The notes: generated by a model from the sequence alone, not told the origin. Numbered from the stretch's first letter, positions 26,431 to 36,436 are shown. The stretch: 64,000 nucleotides of DNA from Desulfobacter vibrioformis DSM 8776 (GCF_000745975.1 NZ_JQKJ01000018.1:41924-105923), one strand, 5' to 3'. Numbers and translations are program-made.

Positions 26431-28956
26431 TTATTGCCCGCAGCATTTTTTATATTTTTTTCCGGAACCGCAGGGGCAGGGATCATTTCTTTGGATTTTT
26501 TCAGATGAGCGCCTGACCGGCTGTTTGGGCGCGGATTTGCTAGAATGGGAAGAAAAGGTCAGGTCCTGTTGTTCTTCCTGTTTCATCTCCGCCACCTGGG
26601 TGGGAGAAGCGATCTGGATTTTAAACAGGATATCCACCACTTCCTGTTTGATCCGGTTCATCAGGTCATGGAACATATCAAACCCTTCTTTTTTATAGAT
26701 ACGCAAAGGATCCTGCTGGGCATATCCCCGAAGGCCGATGCCTTCCTTGAGATGGTCCATGTTCAAAAGATGTTCCTTCCACCGGGTGTCCACGGTCTGA
26801 AGGATAATAAACCGTTCAACTTGGCGTATGATTTCAGGGCCGTGCATCTCTTCCTTTTTTTTGTATAGGGCCTGGGCTTCATGAAATACAAACTGTCCCA
26901 GCTGGTCGGCAGAAAAATTTTCCTGCACAGGCTTATCTAAGGACAGATCCATATTGAACTGCCCTTTAATTGATGAGGAAAGGCCTTCCAGATCCCAGTC
27001 CGTGATTGCTGTTTTGTCTGAAATGAATTCTTCCACAAGGTCATAGGAGACATCTTCAATCATATCCTGGGTCACCTGTTTGAGGTCCTTGGCGGCCAGT
27101 GCTTCACGGCGCTGGCGGTAAATGATCTCACGCTGCTGATTCATGACATCGTCGTATTCAAGCAGGTGCTTTCTGATTTCAAAGTTATGCCCTTCCACCT
27201 TGGACTGGGCATTTTCGATGGCCTTGGAAATAAATTTATGCTCAATGTGCTCGCCATCTTCAATGCCCAGCCGATCCATGATGGAATGGATACGGTCTCC
27301 GCCAAAAATCCTGAGCAGATCGTCTTCCAGGCTCAAATAAAACCGGGAACTTCCCGGATCTCCCTGGCGCCCGGACCGGCCCCGCAACTGGTTGTCAATA
27401 CGCCGGGATTCATGACGGGATGTGCCAAGGATATGAAGGCCACCAAGCGCTTTAACACCTTGCCCCAGCTTGATATCAGTACCCCGGCCGGCCATGTTGG
27501 TGGAAATGGTCACAGCGCCTTTCTGGCCCGCATTGGCCACAATTTCAGCCTCTTCTTTGTGGTGCTTGGCATTGAGAACAGTGTGCTTAATACCTTTTTT
27601 CTTGAGCTTTTCGCTCAGGGATTCGGAAACATCAATGGAAATGGTACCTACCAGCACAGGCTGTCCTTTTTTATGCAGCCGGATGATCTCTTCGATGGCG
27701 GCATCGTATTTTTCCTTCTGGGTCTTATAGATCAGATCTGCCCGGTCTTCACGGACCATGGGCTTGTGCGTGGGAATGACCAGCACATCCAGGTTGTAAA
27801 TTTTTTTAAATTCCTCTGCTTCTGTCTCTGCGGTACCTGTCATGCCCGACAGCTTGTCATACATCCTGAAGTAGTTTTGGAAGGTGATGGAGGCAAGGGT
27901 CTGGTTTTCGTTTTCAATTTTAACCCCCTCCTTGGCCTCAAGTGCCTGGTGAAGACCTTCCGAGTACCGGCGGCCACTCATAAGCCGGCCTGTAAATTCA
28001 TCTACAATGACGACCTGATCGTTTTTTACGATGTAGTCCGTGTCTCGTTTGAAAATTACATGGGCCTTTAAAGCCTGGGTGAGATGGTGCAGGAGTTCAA
28101 TGTTGACCGGATCATAAAGATTGTCCACATTGAGCAGCGCTTCACCCTTTGCAATACCGTCCTCGGTAAGGGATACGATTTTTGATTCTTCATCCAGGGT
28201 ATAGTCGGTATCCTTTTCAAATGCCGGGATAATGGCATTGGCCTGGGTATACAGGTGGGTGGATTTTTCAGCCGGGCCTGAAATAATCAAAGGGGTTCTT
28301 GCCTCGTCAATGAGAATGGAGTCCACCTCATCCACAATGGCAAAGTGCAGATCTTCCTGGGCGAGTTCTTCGGGATCGAATTTCATGTTGTCCCGCAGGT
28401 AGTCAAAGCCAAATTCATTATTGGTACCGTATGTGATGTCGGCGGCATAGGCCTGCTTGCGTTCCTGGGCATCCATGTCATGCAGAATCACCCCTACGGT
28501 CAGTCCCAAAAAATCATACACCTGGGACATCCACTCGGCGTCACGCCTGGCCAGATAGTCATTGACCGTAACAATGTGAACACCTTTGCCCGTAAGGGCG
28601 TTCAGGTAGGCGGGCAGGGTGGACATCAAGGTTTTACCTTCACCGGTTTTCATCTCCGCAATGGTACCGCGGTGCAATGCAATGCCGCCAATGAGCTGGA
28701 CATCATAATGACGAAGCCCAAGGGTACGCACGGAGGCCTCCCTGACCAGGGCAAAGGCCTCGGGAAGAATGTTGTCCAGGGCTTCTCCCTTTGCCAGACG
28801 GTTTTTAAACTCCGTTGTTTTTTCATCGATCTGGGTATCTGATAAGGCCTGGATTTGGGGTTCTAATTCGTTTATTTGGTCAATAATAGGCTGAATTTGT
28901 TTAAGGATCCTGTCATTTCTGGACCCGAAAAGTTTAGTAAGAAAATTGAGTACCAT
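26431..28956 (-). CDS. secA: Preprotein translocase ATPase SecA
   Basis: This 841-residue protein has [20 protein letters not shown] (Walker A), [21 protein letters not shown] (DEAD box), and [12 protein letters not shown] and [13 protein letters not shown] in the second motor domain. It ends in the zinc-binding SEC-C motif [16 protein letters not shown], which binds SecB and the membrane. It drives protein export through SecYEG. It is first in a strand-matched run with clpS, clpA and aat. Confidence 0.97.
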   Translation of the reverse strand: MVLNFLTKLFGSRNDRILKQIQPIIDQINELEPQIQALSDTQIDEKTTEFKNRLAKGEALDNILPEAFALVREASVRTLGLRHYDVQLIGGIALHRGTIAEMKTGEGKTLMSTLPAYLNALTGKGVHIVTVNDYLARRDAEWMSQVYDFLGLTVGVILHDMDAQERKQAYAADITYGTNNEFGFDYLRDNMKFDPEELAQEDLHFAIVDEVDSILIDEARTPLIISGPAEKSTHLYTQANAIIPAFEKDTDYTLDEESKIVSLTEDGIAKGEALLNVDNLYDPVNIELLHHLTQALKAHVIFKRDTDYIVKNDQVVIVDEFTGRLMSGRRYSEGLHQALEAKEGVKIENENQTLASITFQNYFRMYDKLSGMTGTAETEAEEFKKIYNLDVLVIPTHKPMVREDRADLIYKTQKEKYDAAIEEIIRLHKKGQPVLVGTISIDVSESLSEKLKKKGIKHTVLNAKHHKEEAEIVANAGQKGAVTISTNMAGRGTDIKLGQGVKALGGLHILGTSRHESRRIDNQLRGRSGRQGDPGSSRFYLSLEDDLLRIFGGDRIHSIMDRLGIEDGEHIEHKFISKAIENAQSKVEGHNFEIRKHLLEYDDVMNQQREIIYRQRREALAAKDLKQVTQDMIEDVSYDLVEEFISDKTAITDWDLEGLSSSIKGQFNMDLSLDKPVQENFSADQLGQFVFHEAQALYKKKEEMHGPEIIRQVERFIILQTVDTRWKEHLLNMDHLKEGIGLRGYAQQDPLRIYKKEGFDMFHDLMNRIKQEVVDILFKIQIASPTQVAEMKQEEQQDLTFSSHSSKSAPKQPVRRSSEKIQRNDPCPCGSGKKYKKCCGQ

Positions 28957-29130
28957 GTAAACGCTACCTGTTTAAATTAGAGGTCATTTAATTTGTCAGA
29001 ACAACATATAAGCATTATTCCGGGAAATAAAAGAAAAAATTCATTAATTTGGCACTTCTGGGGCAGACTGATGAAATGACGAACAATAAACCGCGGGACT
29101 GCATATCATCTGGCGTATGAAAGAAATGCT

Positions 29131-29255
29131 GTGTTTGGATGCAAAGTTGACCCGATGCAGGGCGCAGAAAAATTTGTAACCGGAGTCATTTTTGGGTTGT
29201 GAGGATTGCAAATTTTTCTGCAACGCCGCAAATGGGTGACTTTGCGTTCAAACAC
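29131..29255. repeat. Long imperfect inverted repeat (about 57-bp arms)
   Basis: The left arm begins GTGTTTGGATGCAAAGTT at 29131. The complement of the right end reads GTGTTTGAACGCAAAGTC, and both share an inner GCAGAAAAATTTG block. The arms span about 57 bases with mismatches and end exactly at the stop codon of the M23 gene. It may be a MITE-like or REP-type element or a large hairpin. The rest of the 298-base gap 28957-29254 holds no gene I can see. Confidence 0.8.
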
Positions 29256-30181
29256 TAGTTGAGAATGTATTTTGAGGGATTAACAGGGGTTCCGTTGACA
29301 AGAACCTCATAGTGAAGATGGGGGCCGGTGCTTCGGCCGGTATTACCTAATGTGGCAATTGCCTCCCCTCGTTTGACCAGTTGCCCCTTATGCACCAGGA
29401 TATCTCTTAAATGGGCATATTTAGTGGCTTTCCCATATCCGTGGTCAATAATGACGACATTGCCGTAGCTGGTTTTTCTTCCGGTAAAGATCACTTTACC
29501 GGTCGCACTTGAAACAATTTTAGTGCCCGTTCGGTTGGAAATATCAAGACCTGAATGAAAGGTTTTCTTTCCGGTAAACGGGGATTTACGGTAACCAAAG
29601 GGCGAGGTGATGATACCTGAAACCGGCTTGATGGACGGGGTGGATGCCAGCAGATTTTTCTTTTTTCCCAGTTTAACAATCAGGTCGTTAAAATCCAGTT
29701 TTTCTTTATCCGCAACAGATCTGATCTGTTTCACCTGGTGATGCATCTCGCGTATCAGGGCGTTATGGTGTACGTCAAGAGGGATCTCCTGATCCAGATC
29801 GGTTTCTGGTACCCCGCCAATGCCCAAAAGGCCTGATGATCGTCCTGATTTATCAATATCCGCAATAAGGCGGACCTGGTTCTCTAATTGTCCAAGTTTT
29901 GCGATCTGCTCCTTTAATCCCTGAATTTCTCCGGCAAACATCTGGATCTGGCGTCTCTGATCTTCCACTTCAGTTTTCTGGCCTGCGATGGTTTCATGGA
30001 GCGCTGTGTTATCACGGTTCATCCGCTTAAGCAAATAGTAATCATAGCCACAGTAGAATACTGTTCCGGCGCAGGCTAAAAAGAGAAGCATAAAAACAAA
30101 CAAAAATGTTTTTCTAACCGAAATCTCTTTTATATTTGAACTGTTGCCTGAATGAAACCATATTTTGATTCGTTTATTCAT
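29255..30181 (-). CDS. M23 family peptidoglycan endopeptidase (LytM-type), membrane-anchored
   Basis: This 308-residue protein has an N-terminal membrane helix (KTFLFVFMLLFLACAGTVFY), a coiled coil (residues 60-110) and a C-terminal peptidase M23 domain. Zinc-site motifs are HSGLDISNR and GPHLHYEVLVNG, both complete, so it is probably active on peptide cross-links or on the glycan-peptide bond. The structure resembles EnvC/NlpD-like divisome or envelope regulators. It is upstream of secA on the same strand, separated by the inverted repeat. Confidence 0.9.
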   Translation of the reverse strand: MNKRIKIWFHSGNSSNIKEISVRKTFLFVFMLLFLACAGTVFYCGYDYYLLKRMNRDNTALHETIAGQKTEVEDQRRQIQMFAGEIQGLKEQIAKLGQLENQVRLIADIDKSGRSSGLLGIGGVPETDLDQEIPLDVHHNALIREMHHQVKQIRSVADKEKLDFNDLIVKLGKKKNLLASTPSIKPVSGIITSPFGYRKSPFTGKKTFHSGLDISNRTGTKIVSSATGKVIFTGRKTSYGNVVIIDHGYGKATKYAHLRDILVHKGQLVKRGEAIATLGNTGRSTGPHLHYEVLVNGTPVNPSKYILN

Positions 30182-30231
30182 CTCGGCATTAAATACAAGT
30201 TATATGATGTCCGTGTCAAGTAAAAATGCCC

Positions 30232-31269
30232 TTACAGCGGGGTTTGTACCCAATCCAATCCTGCTTTTTCGTCAATGGAGAACATGATATTCATATTCTG
30301 AACAGCTTGGCCGGCAGCGCCTTTGAGCAGATTGTCAATGGCTGACACCAGGATCAGCCGGCCCGATGCAGATTCCAGGTGAAAGCCGATATCACAGCAG
30401 TTCGTGCCTTTGACCTGGGACATATTCGGAAATTTTCCCGGGGGCAGAACCCTGACAAAGGGTTCATTTTCATACCATTTATTAAGGATGTCACGAATTT
30501 GTTTTTCGGCGACGCCTTGGCAAATTTGGGCATAAATGGTTGAAACCATGCCCCGGGTGACAGGTACCAGATGGGGAACAAAGGTCAGAGACACCGATTC
30601 TCCAGCCGCCTTGGTCAAGACTTCGTTGATTTCAGGGGTGTGTCTGTGATTGCCCACTTTATACGGACCAAAGGATTCGTTAACCTCACAGAAATGGGTG
30701 GTCAGGGAAAGGGAGCGGCCTGCACCGCTGACCCCGGATTTTGAATCTGAAATCAGGCCCCGGGGGGAAATCAGCTTTTCCCTGAGCAACGGAACCAGGG
30801 GCAGAAGGATGGATGTTGGGTAACACCCGGGATTCCCGATTATCCTTGCGGTTCTGATGTGCTCCCGGTTGAGTTCACACAAGCCGTAAACGCTTTCTTC
30901 CAGGAGATTTGGGGCGGTGTGGGGCTGATATGCCGCTTCGTATGCTTTTGCATCATCAAACCTGAAGTCCGCTGAAAGATCTATGACTTTTATATCCTGA
31001 TCTATGAGTTTTGGCGCAAACGCCATGGATACCTTGTGGGGCAAGGCCAGAAATACGACATCCACTTTACCTGAAAGCGCCCTGGCATCAAAGGGCGTGC
31101 ATATCAGGGATTCAAATCCGCGCATGGACGGAAAAATGTCGGTAAATGATTTGCCCTGGTACGAATTTGAGGTCACTGCTTCAAGGCTGGCCCCAGGGTG
31201 GTTGGAAATCAGTTTAACCAGTTCCAGACCAGTATAACCCGATGCACCTGCTATTGCTGTTTTAATCAT
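30232..31269 (-). CDS. argC: N-acetyl-gamma-glutamyl-phosphate reductase
   Basis: This 345-residue protein has an N-terminal nucleotide-binding motif (AIAGASGYTGLELVKLISNHP) and the catalytic GNPGCYPTS with active-site Cys around residue 150. It reduces N-acetyl-glutamyl phosphate with NADPH in arginine biosynthesis. The other arg genes are absent from this window. It lies 50 bases upstream of the M23 gene on the same strand. Length is typical for the longer ArgC type. Confidence 0.97.
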   Translation of the reverse strand: MIKTAIAGASGYTGLELVKLISNHPGASLEAVTSNSYQGKSFTDIFPSMRGFESLICTPFDARALSGKVDVVFLALPHKVSMAFAPKLIDQDIKVIDLSADFRFDDAKAYEAAYQPHTAPNLLEESVYGLCELNREHIRTARIIGNPGCYPTSILLPLVPLLREKLISPRGLISDSKSGVSGAGRSLSLTTHFCEVNESFGPYKVGNHRHTPEINEVLTKAAGESVSLTFVPHLVPVTRGMVSTIYAQICQGVAEKQIRDILNKWYENEPFVRVLPPGKFPNMSQVKGTNCCDIGFHLESASGRLILVSAIDNLLKGAAGQAVQNMNIMFSIDEKAGLDWVQTPL

Positions 31270-31373
31270 GTTTTTAGTCTTTACCTTAATGTATATTTAA
31301 CGAGGGACTTTAAGATAAAATCAGCAATTGTGCAAATTAAAATTCGATTATTTTTTAATCATAATAATTTAAA

Positions 31374-31826
31374 TTATCTAAGCTCAACCAAGGTGTGGGC
31401 CTCGCCATCCAAAGCGCTGTCTATGATGTTGCTGATAATCTTCCAGTCTCCTTTGGCAAGTCCTGCCCCAATTTTAGGATATCCCATGCGATTTCCGCTG
31501 AACTGTTTTTTCAGTGCGGTGAAGACCTTTGCTATGGCATCATAATCCGCCAGTACCCCGTCCCCGGAATAGTGATACTGGGTGTAGGCATTGATCACAC
31601 ACAACCGGCCGGATGGTGTGTCCACGTATGCCTTTGAATAACTGCCAAGTTTGGATCTATCACCAGATGCCGTGGCAAGATCGGCTTGCCAGGCCTGGGG
31701 AAAATGGGTGCGGATCTGTCTGGCAATTCCGGCTCCCATGGTGCAGAAACAGTTGCAGCCGTGAATAATGAGATCAAACTGCCCTTCCCGGGCCAGGTGA
31801 ATTAAATCGCCTTTTACGCATTTCAT
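31374..31826 (-). CDS. Macro domain protein (ADP-ribose-binding)
   Basis: This 150-residue single-domain protein has IHGCNCFCTMGAGIARQIR near the N-terminus and GYPKIGAGLAKGDW near the end, the ADP-ribose contact loops of macro domains. Such proteins deacetylate O-acetyl-ADP-ribose or remove ADP-ribose from proteins or nucleic acids. No ADP-ribosyltransferase toxin is seen next to it, so a DarTG-type pair is not indicated. It is separated from argC by 104 bases. Confidence 0.88.
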   Translation of the reverse strand: MKCVKGDLIHLAREGQFDLIIHGCNCFCTMGAGIARQIRTHFPQAWQADLATASGDRSKLGSYSKAYVDTPSGRLCVINAYTQYHYSGDGVLADYDAIAKVFTALKKQFSGNRMGYPKIGAGLAKGDWKIISNIIDSALDGEAHTLVELR

Positions 31827-32032
31827 TGGACTTGTTTCCGTAAATTTAGTCTAATAGTTAGCATATGATGTCAATTTTTCAAGAAATTTTTTTGTTTTGT
31901 GCGGAAATTGAAACTATAGTGCTTTTTATGCGCAAATTTGTAAGAAATTAATTGGCCGTATTTGGTAAAAAAAATGTAAATTCGCTTTGGTGCGCCTTGC
32001 TTAATTCATATCCCAAGGGTAAATGACAAACG

Positions 32033-32692
32033 ATGTGTGGATGTAAAAAGTTTTTAAGGGAACCTGTCAATGCTATTTCCCACGGGGCCGGTGCCCTGGG
32101 CGCCATGGCCGCATTAACCCTGATGATAGTGTGTGCGGCCCTGCATGCCGATGTCTGGCATGTGGTGTCTTTCTCTGTTTTTGGCGGAACCCTGATCCTT
32201 ATGTACGCTTCAAGCTGCCTCTACCATGCCTTGAAAATTTCTGACCAGGCATTGATGGTTTTTCGCCGCATCGACCATATCATGATATTTATGGTCATTG
32301 CAGGGTCATATACCCCCTTGTGCCTTGTCCCTTTGCGAGGGGCATGGGGCTGGAGCCTTTTAGGGGCCGTATGGGGCATTGCCGTTGCCGGGATCTTCAT
32401 TAAAATTTTTTTCATGGGGACACCGAGGTGGATCTCCACCGTGATCTATCTGGTCATGGGCTGGCTGTGCGTAATTGCCGTATATCCCTTGGTTAAAACT
32501 CTGGAATCCGGCGCATTAATGTGGCTGGCCGCAGGCGGTCTGTTTTACTCCATCGGCGCTGTGATATACGCCTTGAAAAGACCCAACCCCTTTCCTCGGA
32601 TTTTAGGATTTCATGAAATCTGGCACTGCTTTGTCATTTTGGGCAGTGCTTCTCACTTCTGGCTGTCGTTTAAATATTTGATGTATATATAG
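32033..32692 (+). CDS. trhA: Hemolysin III family / TrhA membrane protein (PAQR family)
   Basis: This 219-residue protein has seven hydrophobic segments with the PAQR/hemolysin III motifs: NAISHGAGALGAM near the start, SCLYHAL in the second helix and FHEIWHCFVILGSASHF near the end, which supply the metal-binding His residues. The family is linked to membrane fluidity homeostasis. The 206-base gap upstream (31827-32032) has no distinct gene or strong promoter. Confidence 0.92.
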   Translation: MCGCKKFLREPVNAISHGAGALGAMAALTLMIVCAALHADVWHVVSFSVFGGTLILMYASSCLYHALKISDQALMVFRRIDHIMIFMVIAGSYTPLCLVPLRGAWGWSLLGAVWGIAVAGIFIKIFFMGTPRWISTVIYLVMGWLCVIAVYPLVKTLESGALMWLAAGGLFYSIGAVIYALKRPNPFPRILGFHEIWHCFVILGSASHFWLSFKYLMYI

Positions 32693-32788
32693 GGGTTGGG
32701 CAGAATCTAAGGCTTCTTTTTAATTGAGTTGCATTCAAGACTGGTATGTCTTAATTTTATGTTTATTATTACTGACCAGGAGATTCTT

Positions 32789-33343
32789 GTGAACATATAT
32801 AAAGAAGAAAAAATAACTGATTATCCTCATCTGAATTTGATTCGTGCCAGGTATAAGGACAGGGCAGGTACGGATAAGTCCTGGCTGTATGCGTCCAGGC
32901 AAAATTCGGCCAGGCCCGATGCCGTAGTGGTTGTTCCGTTCCATCGACAGGAGAATAAACTGGTCATCATCAAGGAATTCAGGGTGCCTTTGGGCGGGTT
33001 TCAATATGGTTTTCCTGCAGGCCTTGTGGATCCCGGCGAAAGTGTTGTCCAGGCCGGACGCCGCGAACTGTATGAGGAAACCGGCCTGACGGTTGTAAAT
33101 GTAATAAAACAAAGCCCTGCGGTATTTTCTTCATCTGGATTAACAGATGAAAGCATCAGCCTTTTGTATGTGGCATGTGACGGATCTGCAAATACCGGAC
33201 ATAACGAGGCGTCCGAACTGATAGAGGTCAAGATGCTCTCCCAAAGCCAGGCCGCCGACTGTATGGACCAGGACAATATTCTGTTTGATGTAAAAACATG
33301 GATTGTTCTGGACCGGTTTGCGGCAACCGGTAAGGTTGTATAA
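32789..33343 (+). CDS. NUDIX hydrolase, ADP-ribose pyrophosphatase-like
   Basis: I chose GTG at 32789 (VNIYKEEKITDYPHLN), since AGGAG lies 6 bases upstream; an ATG-started extension at 32729 lacks such a site. The 184-residue protein has a complete Nudix box GLVDPGESVVQAGRRELYEE (with TGL after it). The FPAGLVDPGES context resembles ADP-ribose or nucleoside diphosphate sugar hydrolases. The gene is close to the M48 gene (11 bases) and shares its strand. A macro-domain protein is encoded about 1 kb away on the other strand. Confidence 0.87.
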   Translation: MNIYKEEKITDYPHLNLIRARYKDRAGTDKSWLYASRQNSARPDAVVVVPFHRQENKLVIIKEFRVPLGGFQYGFPAGLVDPGESVVQAGRRELYEETGLTVVNVIKQSPAVFSSSGLTDESISLLYVACDGSANTGHNEASELIEVKMLSQSQAADCMDQDNILFDVKTWIVLDRFAATGKVV

Positions 33344-33354
33344 GGACCCATTCT

Positions 33355-35184
33355 GTGTTTTCAAATTTTATATATTTTCTGGCAGCACTGGTGATCTACA
33401 CTACGTCTGAGCTGTTTGACAACTCTTCGGGTTTTGACCTATGGGCCATTGGTTTTTGCCTGACCTCAACCGCTGCCTTTGCGCTGGTCTGCCGGGTTTA
33501 TTTCAGTCGCCTGTCAATCCTTGGGCAGACCTTGCCGGCACAGGATATTGACCAGCGGATGAACACCGCTGTTTCAAGGCTTTCCATTGCGGCCCTGGTG
33601 CTGTTTGCCGTAAATATTTATGGATTCCGTGTGAATCATTTACTATCGGGTTTTATGATATTCCAATGGGTGCCCACCCTTGGGGCTCTGCTGTTTCTTG
33701 GATTGTTTCTTTTTTATCTGATTTTGATATGGAACTTTGCCTATCAGATCCAAAAGCGTTTTTTTGCGGGGTCTTTGACCAAAAAAAGTTTTATCCTTTC
33801 CAATATTTCCTTTTGCATGCCTGCCCTGTTGCCCTGGTGTTTTCTGTCTCTTTTAGCTGACTGCCTTGGGCTTTTACCCTTTGACGGGTTGAATAAATTT
33901 TTAAACTCCACTGCCGGAGAAGCGATTTACATTCTTTTTTTTGTCATCGCCATCTCTGTGTTTGGGCCGGTCCTGATCCAGCGTTTATGGGGGTGCCGTC
34001 CCATGACACCCGGGGTTGACAGGCAGCGCATCGAAGCAATCTGCCAAATGGCTAATCTCAAATACAGGGATCTGCTGATCTGGAATCTGTTCGGCGGCGG
34101 CATGGTCACTGCCGGTGTTATGGGGATTGTCGGCCGGTTCCGGTATATCCTGGTGACGCCGGCCCTTCTTGACTGTTTGGATGATGATGAAATCCAAGGC
34201 GTAATCCTCCATGAAATCGGTCATGTATATCACCGTCACATGCTTTTTTATTTGTTTTTCTTTGCCGGATTTATCGCCTGTAATTTTATTTTTTTTGAGC
34301 CTTTAATGCTCATGATTTATTTGATCAACCCCCTGTATGATGGGGCTGCATTTCTGGGCCTTCGACAGAATACGGCTCATGCCGCCATCACCTGTCTGGT
34401 ACTCATCGGCTTGTTTATTTTGTATTTCCGGTTTATTTTTGGTCTGTTCATGCGGAATTTTGAACGTCAGGCTGATCTGCATATTTTTAAATACACAGAC
34501 TCGCCATCGGCACTTATTTCCACCTTCTATAAGATTGCGTCCCTAAGTCGCCAGTCCATTGATAAACCCAACTGGCACCATTTCAGTATTGGTCGTCGTA
34601 TTCGTTTTCTGGAAAAGTGCCGGATGAATCCTGATCTGATCCGAGACCATCACGGAAAAGTAAAGAAAATGATTTCAGGGTATATCCTTGCCGTTGGAGC
34701 CATTTTTTTTCTTGGGTACAGCCTTAACTACGGCGGACTTAATGCCTCTTTTATCCGGTTTGCCGCCGGAAATATTTTAAGCCGTCAGCTTGAGCTCAAT
34801 CCTGATAATTCTGATTTATATGTGCAGGTGGGTGATTTTTATTATGATGCCCGGCAGTATGAAAAGGCAATGGCGGCCTATGAAAATGTTTTAAAAATTG
34901 ATCCGGTTAATGTTCATGCGTTAAATAATCTGGCCTGGCTTCTGGCCACATGTCCGGACAGTGCCTTTCGGAATGCCCCCAGGTCTTTGGATCTGGCCCA
35001 TCGGGCTGTGGATGTCCGGAAGGAAGCCCACATACTGGATACCTATGCCGAAGCCCTGTTTTTGAATAATCATACAAACCAGGCATTACAGGTTGCAAAG
35101 CAGGCACTTCTGATTTCCACAGAAAGAAAACAATATTATAAGGATCAGGTAACCAAATTTAAAAAAGCGCTTAAGAAATCTTAA
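33355..35184 (+). CDS. M48-type zinc metalloprotease with membrane segments and C-terminal TPR
   Basis: The GTG start at 33355 has AAGGA 8 bases upstream. The 609-residue protein has several membrane helices in the first 200 residues, then VILHEIGHVYHRH (HEXXH zinc site) and a downstream glutamate in FERQADLHIF, the M48/HtpX-Ste24 pattern. After a last membrane helix near 450, the final 140 residues are TPR-like (YVQVGDFYYDARQYEKAMAAYENVLKID). This could be an inner-membrane quality-control protease that recognises partners through TPRs. It follows the NUDIX gene by 11 bases. Confidence 0.85.
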   Translation: MFSNFIYFLAALVIYTTSELFDNSSGFDLWAIGFCLTSTAAFALVCRVYFSRLSILGQTLPAQDIDQRMNTAVSRLSIAALVLFAVNIYGFRVNHLLSGFMIFQWVPTLGALLFLGLFLFYLILIWNFAYQIQKRFFAGSLTKKSFILSNISFCMPALLPWCFLSLLADCLGLLPFDGLNKFLNSTAGEAIYILFFVIAISVFGPVLIQRLWGCRPMTPGVDRQRIEAICQMANLKYRDLLIWNLFGGGMVTAGVMGIVGRFRYILVTPALLDCLDDDEIQGVILHEIGHVYHRHMLFYLFFFAGFIACNFIFFEPLMLMIYLINPLYDGAAFLGLRQNTAHAAITCLVLIGLFILYFRFIFGLFMRNFERQADLHIFKYTDSPSALISTFYKIASLSRQSIDKPNWHHFSIGRRIRFLEKCRMNPDLIRDHHGKVKKMISGYILAVGAIFFLGYSLNYGGLNASFIRFAAGNILSRQLELNPDNSDLYVQVGDFYYDARQYEKAMAAYENVLKIDPVNVHALNNLAWLLATCPDSAFRNAPRSLDLAHRAVDVRKEAHILDTYAEALFLNNHTNQALQVAKQALLISTERKQYYKDQVTKFKKALKKS

Positions 35185-35232
35185 CCTGGCAGCGCGTGAG
35201 CGTTTGAGACCAGGCCGTTGACGATCAAGTTC

Positions 35233-35943
35233 CTAAATTCCAACGGGAAGAAAGCTCATGCCAGCCATGTGAACCGCCTGTTTGACAAACCGGTCCCCTC
35301 GTTCAGCCATTATCAGGGCCATGGTATCTGATAAAGCAATCAGTTTTCCAAAAATCCGCTCAAAGCTTAAATTAGATATGTCACTCTCCCAGGTGTTGGT
35401 GATCAGGCATAATCTGCCAGCAGATGTATATCTGGTTTTCAGGCGCCACACCAGAATTTCTATATTTCTGGCTGAGTTGTAAAAGTTCTGGGCGGTCAGA
35501 AAATCTAGCATGAACAGGTCGCATTTGTTGTTATAGGCCATGTGCAGCATGGTGAACAGCCCGTACATGATTGCATACACCCGGTCTTCTTCATAATCTG
35601 CTTCAAGGCCTGCCAGCATGGCATTGGTTGATTTTTTGCCTGAAAGAGCAGGCTCCGGAGGCGGGGCAGGGCATTTGAATATGCCTGAAATCCTGGATTC
35701 TATAGTTGCACCCGGGGTTTTAGCCAGTTCCCCGGGATTCATTTTGTATAATTTGCGGGTGAGTGTCTTTAAAAGTAATAATGTTTGGTCTATATGAATA
35801 TCTGATACCATGTCGATATCGGATTTAGCCAGGGTCTCAACGCTGAAATTCGATGAGATACACCCGGCTGGTAAAAATGAAGTGCATACAAGAACAATAA
35901 AGGTAAACGATTTAAGAACCGTGTGCCGTTTGAAATTCTTCAA
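35233..35943 (-). CDS. Predicted lipoprotein, unknown function
   Basis: With a TTG start at 35943 the protein (236 residues) begins with a basic N-terminus, a hydrophobic stretch and a lipobox ending LPAGC, so it would be lipid-anchored to the outer or inner membrane. A longer frame to 36033 is open but places the signal peptide internally. No strong ribosome-binding site marks either start. The mature part is helical with no recognised domain. The gene overlaps the 3' end of the NifU-like gene by 32 bases. Confidence 0.65.
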   Translation of the reverse strand: MKNFKRHTVLKSFTFIVLVCTSFLPAGCISSNFSVETLAKSDIDMVSDIHIDQTLLLLKTLTRKLYKMNPGELAKTPGATIESRISGIFKCPAPPPEPALSGKKSTNAMLAGLEADYEEDRVYAIMYGLFTMLHMAYNNKCDLFMLDFLTAQNFYNSARNIEILVWRLKTRYTSAGRLCLITNTWESDISNLSFERIFGKLIALSDTMALIMAERGDRFVKQAVHMAGMSFLPVGI

Positions 35944-36346
35944 GGCCCTGGTGCATTGTCTTAACAGCCAGTTGAATGCAGTGATGCTTTTTTTCCGGTA
36001 TACTTTCAAGAACTCTGAAAACATCCCCATCATTAATTTTCAGCGCCTGTTCAACGGTTTTTCCCTTTACAAGATCCACTGTTGCCATTGCCGCAGAGAT
36101 AGCCCCCGCACATCCGGTGATTTCATATTTGGCATCCTGAACAATCTTGTTTTTATCCACGCTCAAATAGATTTTCATTGTATCACCACAGGAACCAACT
36201 TTAAAAGAAATTTGATCCGCATTTTCAATGGAACCCATATGTTTTTTTCCAAGATAATATTCAATAGCCGGTTCCCCATATCCGGCTTCGGACAGCATTT
36301 TACGTTCTGAATCCTGTATTGTAATTTCTGTGACCACTTCATACAT
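35912..36346 (-). CDS. NifU/IscU-like iron-sulfur cluster scaffold protein
   Basis: From ATG at 36346 (MYEVVTEITIQDSERKML) the protein has 144 residues. Three conserved cysteines of the IscU/NifU N-terminal fold are seen in VGSCGDTMKIY, ITGCAGAISAAM and KHHCIQLAVKT. It would assemble or carry [2Fe-2S]/[4Fe-4S] clusters. AAGGA lies only 3 bases from this ATG, and an in-frame ATG at 36391 gives a longer form of 159 residues. No iscS or nifS is adjacent. Confidence 0.78.
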   Translation of the reverse strand: MYEVVTEITIQDSERKMLSEAGYGEPAIEYYLGKKHMGSIENADQISFKVGSCGDTMKIYLSVDKNKIVQDAKYEITGCAGAISAAMATVDLVKGKTVEQALKINDGDVFRVLESIPEKKHHCIQLAVKTMHQGLEEFQTAHGS

Positions 36347-36436
36347 CCTTAATTTTGTGCCCTTACCAAAAGCAAATATTTTATCGGGCAATGGAATAAA
36401 ATATTTTTCCCGGTCAATAAATATAATAACCTTTCT

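Noticed and set aside
31374..31826. Macro-domain gene as antitoxin of a DarTG-type system
   Set aside because: No DarT-like ADP-ribosyltransferase is adjacent; neighbours are argC and a divergent hemolysin III family gene.
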